NCBI RefSeq assembly: GCF_963855985.1
Contig: NC_087105.1
Coordinates: 4,838,501 to 4,902,500, forward strand
Reading direction: 5' to 3'
DNA length: 64,000 nt
Source of the DNA: Ostrinia nubilalis
Lineage: Eukaryota > Arthropoda > Insecta > Lepidoptera > Crambidae
Position 1 is the first letter of the stretch, and the number at the start of each line of letters is the position of its first letter. The notes below the pieces were generated by a model that worked only from the letters and a program-made list of their open reading frames with translations, did not search any database and was not told the origin of the DNA. The translations under genes were made by a program, and so were the position numbers. Of this stretch, positions 55,535 to 64,000 are shown one piece after another.

Positions 55535-57248
55535 GAAGAAAACGGTTTATGGTGACGTACGGCTCATTGGAATACGAGAATTTATATTAGTCACACCTAG
55601 ATGCTTCTGTTTACATTATAAAAACAATTCAGTTAGCTGTCTGTCTTGTCACGTGTTACGTGTCTTTTTACCACTTGTTAATAACTAGATACTACGGTCA
55701 CAAAAAAAATCTAATGAAAAAACTCCTAAAAGTACGTTAGTTCTTTATTAGCAAGTAGTAAAACTGGTTTAAGTGTAGAAACTCTAAATAGGCTATAATT
55801 TCACTTTAATTCGCATAAATTGATTGAGGCACTCTTCAAATGGCGGCTGTTGAATGTAGGAAATGATATTATAATATCAGAAGTTCAGAACGTAAATAAA
55901 CAAACTTCCACTTTACTGTAGTGGTTTATAATGTGATGTATTTTTATAAGAAGAGTTATAAGCTGTAATGGCATTTGGTACAAAATTTTGTATGAACAGC
56001 TATACTTTTTTCTGTGATCATTTTCTCACCCTCTTAAAAGTATCTATAAAGCAGATTTATACTTTTTCCGTAAGGCCAATAAGTTGTGATCATAAAACAT
56101 GAAACAAACGACTTCTACGATGCTATATCATTCTATAGTTTTTGGAAATGTCAACGAGTCTTACAGAATTACTGTTTGTCCATAAAATTTTGGTTTACAG
56201 CTTTATCACGGCCTAATGACCAAACAATTTTGAGAATGTAATCCATGACCAATTACAATCGTCGTAAGAACGATGTTTTGGTCATTCACTTACTTACTCC
56301 TAGAGTCATTGGCTAAAAAAAATTGTGGTAACGCTAAAACTCCTAATTTAAGTGTTGTAACTCGATACTTTAATGATAACTGTTGTTATGGCGTGTCTGC
56401 TCTTTAGAAGAAACAAGCATTTGTATTCGCAAATTTCAGATTTTTTAAAGAAAACAAGACTTCGAAATCTGAACTTTCGTTTGCTACTAGTTCAATTTAA
56501 ACACTCCATTTTTAACGTGGCATGTTTGTTCTAAAGTGCATATACACGCCCTTGTACTGTGTTCAACTTCGTTTCGTTTAAAGATTTTACCAATTAATTA
56601 ACGAAAGCGGGCATGAAACGGGAAACATGCTTTGCCTTCTCGAGACTGTGGTGCTTATTTGATTAGCATTTTAGAGCATTTAGTGGCATATTGTGTAGTC
56701 TAAAACGGATGTAAATATTTTTACATAATTGACGGGGACGAGATGTCGGGTGCCATGACAGGAAGGTAAAATTAATTAAATATTTATCTCCTTTTATAAT
56801 GCCAAATGTAATCGAAATAAACGAAAGAAAATTTAAAAACATTTTTATACTGATGTATTAGTGGAAATGATGTACACATCCCAATGCATACAGTAAAATA
56901 AGAATTTTATAACTTGTTGTAGATACCTTTATTCGCAGAACCTGTCCTGACATATCCCTGTGTACTCATTTCCAAAACATTTAATTATAATTAATTATTG
57001 TGATCCTTTGCTCTTTTTAGATTAGTAAGGATGTGATTCCATTTATTTTTGTTTTTATTCACTCAATAATGTAATGATAGAAGAAGAACCCATTATTTTG
57101 ATATTTGAAATCAATACTTAATTATCAATAAATAATTTTAATAATATGGTATGGTTTTATTATTGGTCTTGGACTAAAAAAACAAATATTTTTAATTTAT
57201 TATTTATTAATACTAAAGTGCTAATCTATACATTACAGGTTAATTAAT
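55535..57248. other. Atg2 3' UTR and intergenic region, convergent with mRpS5
   Basis: AT-rich, no gene recognised. Candidate poly(A) signals are not distinctive (AATAAA near 56815). On the minus strand the mRpS5 transcript probably ends near the TTTATT motifs at about 57195-57210. Confidence 0.4.
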
Positions 57249-59050
57249 TTATGACTCTGCCTCTTCTTTTTCTTCAGGATATCTATCATTCAAAAAGCTC
57301 TTGACTTCCCCATACTCAGTTTTTAAGTTCAAACGGATTTTTTCATGGTTTCTGTACTTTTCATATTTCTTCAAATAAATTTTGTAGTGTGGCATGGACT
57401 CGTAAAATGGTGGGAATTGCTTTTTCTTCAATATAACTCGATCATTCATGACATATTGGGTAAAGTCCAGAGTTTCATCTTTAGGTATTTGGTCCTTTGT
57501 TCTGACCTCACTGGGACTGGCCACCACTTTTGGGAAAAATTCATTTTCTGCTTTGTATTCTACTAAGTGTAGTTTTTTCTCTTCAGCCAACTGTTGGTGA
57601 GTTCTCTGTAAGTATAGAAAATAAGTTATTAGTACTTAAATAAAAATTAACTGCATAAGTTCAAAGGAGAATATGAGTTCAATAACATACCTGCTGCAGT
57701 AATCCTATAAAGAATGCTTTGACAACATGCTGAAGATTATTAGAACCCTCCATTTTGGCTCTCAAGTCTTTGATACCAATGGCTTGGCAGATTTCTTTGA
57801 TAGCTCTATGGCATTTCAGTCCATATCCTTCATTTTTCTTTTGTACAAATATCTTTGTTTTACCAAATGCTGTGTAGAAGTCGTGAAAAACTAAAAATAA
57901 ACAAAGATTATTAAATATTAATTTCTTTAGTTAGACAAACAATAAATAAAATTGTAGAGTTGAGTATAATTACTTCTACTTACCAGTATGGCCATTATAA
58001 ATCTCAAAATGCATCAGCTTTTGTCCAGCCCTGTTCTTAGCTTTCCTTAGAGCTGCTGGGGCTTCCTTAGCTCTGCCCAGTCCAAAACCAGCAAGTCCTT
58101 GTCCATTACCAGTCACTACCTAAAAAATATGTAAATAGTTTTAACAAAAATATGTTTTGACAATATTATAAACTAGTATTTTATTATCCTTACCATAGCT
58201 TGGTAGTTCCTGGTACGACCTAAGCTTCCTTTCATTATGAGCAAAGACCTCAGTTGGAGGACCTTAGTGTCAAAACCAGTAAATTCATCTGAAATTAAAA
58301 AAGCAAATATGACAGTGCCCTTTTAAATTTTCCTGACTACCTAGTAAATGGTATATTACCTTCTCCAATGGGATCTGGTGCCCCAATGCTGCGGCCTGGT
58401 AGCCTGGTTCCAGACCAACCTCTCTCAATAGGGCTAAGTTTGATTCGTCTGAACTTTGTCATTGAGTCTCGGAGCTTTATTAATTTCTCCATCCTAAAAA
58501 TAATAAAAGCATTAATTATGTTATAAACAAATGAAGTGGGAGTTTTAAAGTTTTTAAATTAAGAATTACCTTTCTGGGTCATCAGGTAGTCTCTGCTGTT
58601 TTAACAGCTCTCTGCCCCTTATGACCGGAGCAGACAGACCAGGCCACAACATGTTTATTTTGCCAACACCAATGATCTGACCTCTGTTCAAATCTCGAAT
58701 CCTAATCCGTCCCGCTCCTTTACCACGACCTTTTTTGGCTCCAGCATTACTTACAGAGGTTACCGACTTCCATAGTTTTTCTGCAGGTACTGAAAAGATT
58801 GTTTACATTAAGGTTATATAAATAAGTGTATGTAAAAAGTATTTAATACTGACTTGGGTAACGCAATAAAAATCAAAAACATGTAGTATATGTGGTGGAA
58901 CTTACATTTATTAAAGAAATTAACACACGCAATAGGTGAAGTAGTAAATGTTTTGAGGTTAGGCGTTGATTTATTTTGGCATAGCACTTGTTTTAAAATT
59001 GTATTAGTCGGTTTAATTAAACTACGTAAAGACAATAGTTTAGAACACAT
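57249..59050 (-). CDS. mRpS5: Mitochondrial small-subunit ribosomal protein S5 (uS5m), seven exons, 428 aa
   Basis: Component of the mitoribosome small subunit. Exons on the minus strand: 59050-58906, 58789-58570, 58493-58360, 58288-58194, 58119-57984, 57890-57691, 57605-57249, all in phase. The N-terminus (MCSKLLSLRSLIKPTN, few acidic residues) fits a mitochondrial presequence. Residues 121-160 have GRGKGAGRIRIRDLNRGQII-type basic sequence of uS5m. The S5 domain follows: GRTRNYQAMVVTGNGQGLAG and FGLGRAKEAPAALRKAKNRA, then EGYGLKCHRAIKEICQAIGI in the C-terminal half, and a charged mitochondrial extension ending EEKEEAES. Length equals human MRPS5 (about 430). Divergent from the ZFPL1 gene, 511 bp away. 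Confidence 0.95.
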
Positions 59051-59561
59051 TTTTAGAGCTAGTAAATAGCTCTTTCATGAATTAATTTATTTATTTACAA
59101 AAAACTACTCCACTCCATACATCTGACTTTGACAGAAGGTTTTTTTAATAGTTTTGGTGGCAAGAATCAAGATCGGGATCTTTCAGCCTTCATTATTCCA
59201 ATTTCATCATTGAAATTCCAATTCATATTCAAGGAATTAATTAACGAGATAGTGTAAGTTATTGTTTAATTGTTAATCATTTGATAATTATGAGTCATTA
59301 ATAAACAATTTCATTAATTTTTAAGTAATTACAGTTTACAGTCGAGCATCTGTAAATACAGGCTGCATGAAACGTGTTTTTATTATATTTTTTATCTGTG
59401 TGTCTGTGGAAAATTTGACAGCTGATTTACGTGGCCGATGATCACATTATTTTTTGCTTGTTTTTGCAGTATTAAAATATTCGCACTGCATTTAGAAGCT
59501 CATACATGGGTTAATTTGTAATAAAACATACCTTCTAAATATCGTACAAATCCACTCCATT
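59051..59561. promoter_or_regulatory. Divergent promoter region between mRpS5 and ZFPL1
   Basis: 511 bp separate the two start codons, so both 5' UTRs and any shared promoter must lie here. I see no clear TATA box or named site. The two genes are both housekeeping types, for which bidirectional promoters are common. Confidence 0.4.
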
Positions 59562-61033
59562 ATGGGTCTTTGTAAGTGTCCGAAACGTCGAGTTACAAAT
59601 CAGTTTTGCTTCGAACATAGAGTGAATGTTTGTGAATATTGTATGGTGACGAACCACCCAAAGGTAATAAAAATTCAATTACTGATAATATTGATTACAT
59701 GGACTTCCCCCGTATCCATCTACTCTACTTTCAATTATTCCTTTCAGTGCATCATACAGTCTTATCTGCAATGGTTACAAGACAGCGACTATAACCCCAT
59801 ATGTGAGATTTGCACAAAAAGTTTGAGTGAAGGAGAGTGTATTCGTTTGACTTGCTATCGTAAGTAGACTTACCGACATATCAAGTTGTACAAATCAAAA
59901 GTAGATTTGGTTAGTTTAATGTTGTTTTCTTCGCTAGATGTATTCCATTGGTCCTGTGCGGAAGCGCGATACCGAGCGTTGCCTCGCACAACGGCGCCCG
60001 CCGGCTACCAATGCCCGTCGTGCGCGTCGCCTGTATTCCCGCCCCCAAACCTAGTGTCGCCTGTAGCTGATGTGCTAAGAGAAAAACTGGCCGGAGTAAA
60101 CTGGGCTAGGGCTGGTCTCGGACTGCCATTGGTAACTAAATTTGATCATTTTTTTATACATAAGGAAATCACCCATTCAAGACCCTCCAGTTCTAATAAT
60201 GATATTCTCTGGTATGGATGGTTTGATTCAATGTGTATTTAGTTTACATTTTAAACCTTTGGTAATATTAGAAACATTCATGTCTTTACTAAGATGAATT
60301 CTGCCTTTGTTTACAGCTGTCTGAAGATCAAGACATGAAAGGTGCAGCTGGCAGACGAAGCCAATCTCCGCTAGAACATACTCAGTACTATTCCAGCACT
60401 GTTGACAGTCAAAGAGGCACGCCAGTTGGGGCCAGTGATGATGAATCAACTAATAGATCGGCAAATAGCACTCCACATTCCATTGTCCAAATCCCTGATG
60501 ACCCTGTCAATATCTATGATAATACTTCTTTGAAGAGGACTGACAGTTTACAAGGTAACAAATTGTTTTATTTAAACTATTTTCTTTAAAAAATTAAATT
60601 ACTGTTACATGTAATATAATTACCTACGTTTATTTTTTCTTAGGTGGTCAAGCTCCCAGAAAATCGTTTAAATCTTTGGACCACCCCAAACCCTCCTTGA
60701 ACTATGACCATGATGAAAATAAATACAAGCAAAAGTCAACATTTGCCTGGATAAGCAGATGGTGGAAGTAAGTATACTTAGTTACATTTTATACAATTTT
60801 TTATTTAATTCACCATCCTAGGTATAACACATTAAAAACATAAATTTTACAGGAACACCCTTCCTAATTCACGTGTACGTCGCGCCGGAGGTATCTACAG
60901 ACGTTACTGGATCCTACTTTTTGTTCTGATCGCAGTGATTGTTGTGTTAGTACTCCTCAGTCAAAGAGATGTTAACGATGAAAGCCCATTTGCTTTCAAA
61001 GATGAAGACCGAAGAATACTTCAGAAAAACTAA
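59562..61033 (+). CDS. Zfpl1: Zinc finger protein-like 1 homologue, Golgi membrane protein, six exons, 316 aa
   Basis: In animals ZFPL1 is a cis-Golgi protein that binds GM130 and keeps Golgi structure. Exons: 59562-59663, 59748-59859, 59938-60131, 60317-60554, 60644-60767, 60853-61033, all in phase. Residues 1-35 form a B-box-like zinc site (C4, C6, C16, H19, C24, C27, H32, C35). Residues 53-100 form a RING-like finger (C53, C56, C70, H72, H75, C78, C97, C100). A Ser-rich middle follows. One transmembrane segment lies at about 275-292 ([18 protein letters not shown]) near the C-terminus, leaving a short luminal tail. Human length is 310. The first ATG opens [20 protein letters not shown], the conserved family start. 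Confidence 0.95.
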
Positions 61034-61616
61034 TATAGGTTGCAATCACAGGTATATTTATGAAATCAAGCAATTTTTAAGTAGGTACCTATTAGGCATA
61101 TTGTATTTTATTAATTTATAATTTGAGATACTATTGAATCACCTTAGTGTAAAAATGTAAAAGTTAATACATTTCTAAAAGGACAGTTTTTATGGAAATT
61201 GTTACATACTAAAATCAAATAATTTTATTGATAATCATCATAAAAAATTACTTATGCATACAGAAACACTAAAGATATTGGCACACAATACTTTTTAATT
61301 TAATTAATATTTAAAAGTTTCAAAATATAAAAGATAACTGATAAATTCAATAAAGAATGAGAATAATTAGATAAACACAGTGGATAAATTGAAACCTTAG
61401 ATTGAATACACAAACTGATAATCATTACATAACACAAACAAGTTGAGATATGGATTGACCGTAATTATACATTATATTGATCAAGTTATTTTGATTTTAG
61501 TCCATAAAAATTATGTCCTTTGTTTTATATTCATATTTATTGTATAAAAAATTCTGATTACAATAAAATGTGATACAAATATAGAGTTGAATAACTTGCA
61601 TACAATGTTTCATTGT
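61034..61616. other. Convergent 3' intergenic region, ZFPL1 / TTLL12
   Basis: AT-rich, 583 bp between the two stop codons. TTTATT near 61535 could be the minus-strand poly(A) signal of TTLL12. No further feature seen. Confidence 0.4.
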
Positions 61617-63458
61617 TTACAGAACTTTAGTACAGGTGCTAACATCTTTATCCAAAAACATAACAGAGAAAATGTCATTGTAGAAATTAGGATAGTACTC
61701 ACAAGCCCGTTGGCAGTCAGGCATCCAATTTACCTCTAACAATTTAGGCTGAATTTTCAAATCATTACTCGGTTGATGCCAACTTAACATAATATCAGCT
61801 GCGTACAAAGCTCTTGATTGTGGGCTTTTAGCAATGCCACAAGGAGCATTTTTAACTGTAGCAGCTACAAACAGTTCTGATATCATTTGAAAGATGGATT
61901 TTTCTACTGCATCCCAATCATAATTTGCATACTGTTTTGACCATTCTTGTTTGAACTCCTCACAAAGTAACCTATACAATGGAGCTCCTTCTGTGTAATT
62001 CATCACAGTAAAATGTTGCTCATAATCTTCAAGATTATTAAGAGCAAATGGTTTGTTAGAAAATCTAAGGAAGAAGTTATTGTAAACATAAACTTCAGTG
62101 GGGTCAACTGATTTTAGCAAAATAACATAACGGATATCAAATTTTACCATTCCTATATCAGGCCTATCAAATAACACTGGATTATCAATGTACTTTTGTG
62201 CAATTTTTGGTCCAGTCAATGGCAAACGGCAAATGAAATCCAAACTATTAGTGATGTACGTGTCTATGCTCCTTGCTAAGTTATATGGCTTACAAATCCA
62301 ATGGTTATCTAATCCAGCTCTTTTTCTCTGCATGTAGTATGCCACTAATTGTGGCAATTCTGTCTTTAAATTATATGTTGTGGGCAGCCAAAGAGGATAA
62401 GTTTCAAGACTTCCAGATGAAGTGGGTTTTTGCTTAGCACTTCTCCTTGCTACAATAGCTAAGAGATCTTTAATGGTGATAACATATTCATATGGAAATT
62501 GGTTGACAAACTTATTTGGTGATACTTCACTCAGCTCTTTGAATGTTTTAAAATGATTTATGAACCATAATACATCAGCTTCCTCCGCATTATCAACTAT
62601 TTCAAACTCTGGTGCATTTAAATAATCATTGATGTATCTGTACTCTGAGAATACTTTTAGTTTCTCTGGTCTTTGCCTGTTTTTTAGAATATCCAGCTCA
62701 GGTAAAGTCTCAGCAATGTGTCCATCAAGAAAATAATCTTTATCTGGTTCTTCTTGGGAGAAGTCTTCATCAAAATGGTTGTAATGTCTCCAAGGGATGA
62801 GCAATGCATCCCTCTTCATTGGAGTGACTTGGAAGCCCTCAGCAAAGTCCCTAGTAATAACGTCACCTTGTTCAACATTTTCAATAGGAAACAGTAGTGT
62901 GTAGGTCATTTGCTCAGAAATATTTATAAAAGGCACAGCCTTAAAATTTGGGGTGTCCGAGTGTGTTATTCCTGAGCCCAACTCGTCCAGGACATACCAA
63001 ATAGGAACCCTTTCTTCAACTGAATATTCATTGTTTGCTATAGAATAAGTATGAGCATACTTCCACACCTTCTGTGAGACCAACTCTATTTGTTCCTCCG
63101 TCGAATCAGCACTTATTTGCATCATTGCACACATCCTTTGCAAGAGTTCAGGCATATTTTGAAGAGAGCTTTTAATACGATTAGCCCTAAAAGTCCACGC
63201 GTGATCGACTAGGTAAATATGAGTTGGATCAGACCGGTCTATGTCTGTAATAGCCATAACACTCCACAGAGGATCGTAGGGCATTTTTTCACCATCTTCA
63301 TAGTCAATTTGTACGAGTTGGAAAGTTAAGCCGGAATCGAAAATTTGATCCTTGAGTTTCTTACATAAAGTTGGCCAAAAATATTCTGGAACTTTTGAAA
63401 GCAATAGTTGAGGCTTGTGCATAGCTAAAAAGCTATTGTATGTATCAACACCATCCAT
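61617..63458 (-). CDS. TTLL12: Tubulin--tyrosine ligase-like protein 12, single exon, 613 aa
   Basis: Member of the TTLL family with an N-terminal SET-like half and a C-terminal tubulin-tyrosine-ligase half. The human protein affects tubulin tyrosination and histone methylation, but direct ligase activity is not shown. The frame is uninterrupted from ATG to stop. N-terminal signatures: YNSFLAMHKPQLLLSKVPE, WPTLCKKLKDQIFDSG, VMAITDIDRSDPTHIYLVDH. C-terminal signatures: HWICKPYNLARSIDTYIT, KFDIRYVILLKS and LLEVNWMPDC, the latter corresponding to the EVN motif of TTL enzymes. Human TTLL12 has 644 aa. The gene has no introns although its neighbours have five or six. Confidence 0.95.
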   Translation of the reverse strand: MDGVDTYNSFLAMHKPQLLLSKVPEYFWPTLCKKLKDQIFDSGLTFQLVQIDYEDGEKMPYDPLWSVMAITDIDRSDPTHIYLVDHAWTFRANRIKSSLQNMPELLQRMCAMMQISADSTEEQIELVSQKVWKYAHTYSIANNEYSVEERVPIWYVLDELGSGITHSDTPNFKAVPFINISEQMTYTLLFPIENVEQGDVITRDFAEGFQVTPMKRDALLIPWRHYNHFDEDFSQEEPDKDYFLDGHIAETLPELDILKNRQRPEKLKVFSEYRYINDYLNAPEFEIVDNAEEADVLWFINHFKTFKELSEVSPNKFVNQFPYEYVITIKDLLAIVARRSAKQKPTSSGSLETYPLWLPTTYNLKTELPQLVAYYMQRKRAGLDNHWICKPYNLARSIDTYITNSLDFICRLPLTGPKIAQKYIDNPVLFDRPDIGMVKFDIRYVILLKSVDPTEVYVYNNFFLRFSNKPFALNNLEDYEQHFTVMNYTEGAPLYRLLCEEFKQEWSKQYANYDWDAVEKSIFQMISELFVAATVKNAPCGIAKSPQSRALYAADIMLSWHQPSNDLKIQPKLLEVNWMPDCQRACEYYPNFYNDIFSVMFLDKDVSTCTKVL

Positions 63459-64000
63459 TTTTAGCGATTTTAATTAGTTATTTGCTAATTAGTGTAAATT
63501 AGGTTATGTCCACAAATTCCATGAGCGAGATAAAAAATCGATAAACATACGATGACATTGACAGGTAACAGACAGCTGTCACTTTCGCGATCCGTTTCGC
63601 GCATCCACAGATGGATCTACTGTGGATCTATCTATCCATGACCGTGCGCGCATACATCTTGCAAATCCTATCACATCATCAACCTGAGAAGATTTGATTC
63701 CCCGGATTCGAAAGTTCCACATCCGATATCTACTAAAGCTAAGCGTCCACTTGTCGGTATCGTACGCAACGGACGCATCGTACGAAACACATCGTATCGG
63801 ATGTGCGATGCGTACGATGCGCACAGGTGGACGCACTTATGAGTTTCCATATAAATAATACTACTACGATCCGTTGCGTACGATACCGACATGTGGACGC
63901 TTAGCTTAAAACTACAAGCAAAACCCTAGGTATTGCTTCCAGACATCATCAGATTTCTAAACTTCTGAATAGCTAAGGATCTAATAGTCAATAAATAACT
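63459..64000. other. Upstream region of TTLL12
   Basis: Holds the presumed TTLL12 promoter (minus strand) and the palindromic MITE at 63736-63907. Short minus-strand open frames across the MITE are shadows. Confidence 0.4.
63736..63907. mobile_element. Palindromic MITE, 172 bp
   Basis: AAGCTAAGCGTCCAC...GTCGGTATCGTACGCAACGG at the left pairs with CCGTTGCGTACGATACCGAC...GTGGACGCTTAGCTT at the right, about 37 bp of arm with one or two mismatches. Inner blocks (GCATCGTACG, CGTACGATGC) add more pairing. Confidence 0.8.

Noticed and set aside
63579..63892. Two minus-strand open frames of 73 and 85 codons
   Set aside because: Overlap a palindromic MITE; no protein features.

Overview
This is eukaryotic nuclear DNA, very probably from a moth or butterfly. 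The genes are split by GT-AG introns and encode insect-type proteins. The introns carry repeat families typical of Lepidoptera: RTE-like LINE tails, Helitron-like TC...CTAG elements, tRNA-derived SINEs, and hAT or TA-target MITEs. There are no bacterial-style operons, rRNA genes or CRISPR arrays. All gene models below were built by hand, by matching splice-site phase and conserved protein motifs. || Layout. (1) 195-6051 (+): a class A GPCR whose three 5' exons can join, in the same phase, to either of two homologous terminal exons (3632-4536 or 5330-6051). (2) 6825-11264 (+): a secreted zinc carboxypeptidase (M14A), six exons, 424 aa. It has Arg at the position that sets substrate specificity, which suggests preference for acidic C-termini. 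(3) 12143-12869 (+): a three-exon gene for a 156-aa secreted protein, possibly MBF2-like. (4) 13356-55534 (+): Atg2, the autophagy lipid-transfer protein, 38 coding exons and 2116 aa. It fills two thirds of the window. (5) 57249-59050 (-): mitochondrial ribosomal protein mRpS5, seven exons. (6) 59562-61033 (+): a ZFPL1 homologue, a Golgi zinc-finger membrane protein, six exons, divergent from mRpS5. (7) 61617-63458 (-): TTLL12, one exon, convergent with ZFPL1. || The most unusual feature is in Atg2. At least eight of its exons (12, 23, 26, 28, 32, 35, 36, 37) are each followed, inside the next intron, by a private tandem array. Each array is built from the 3' part of that same exon plus its splice donor and some intron. 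Units are 131, 150, 150 and 158 bp, about 170 bp and about 201 bp, among others, and range from nearly identical to badly decayed. The exon 28 array holds four complete, in-frame exons with acceptor and donor that could be used as mutually exclusive exons. Two arrays place a perfect TGACGTCA (CRE-type) palindrome next to every donor, 19 sites in all. || Functionally the genes are a mixed set: signalling receptor, digestion or secretion, autophagy, mitochondrial translation, Golgi structure, tubulin-ligase-like. Apart from the divergent mRpS5/ZFPL1 pair, nothing in the sequence suggests shared control.
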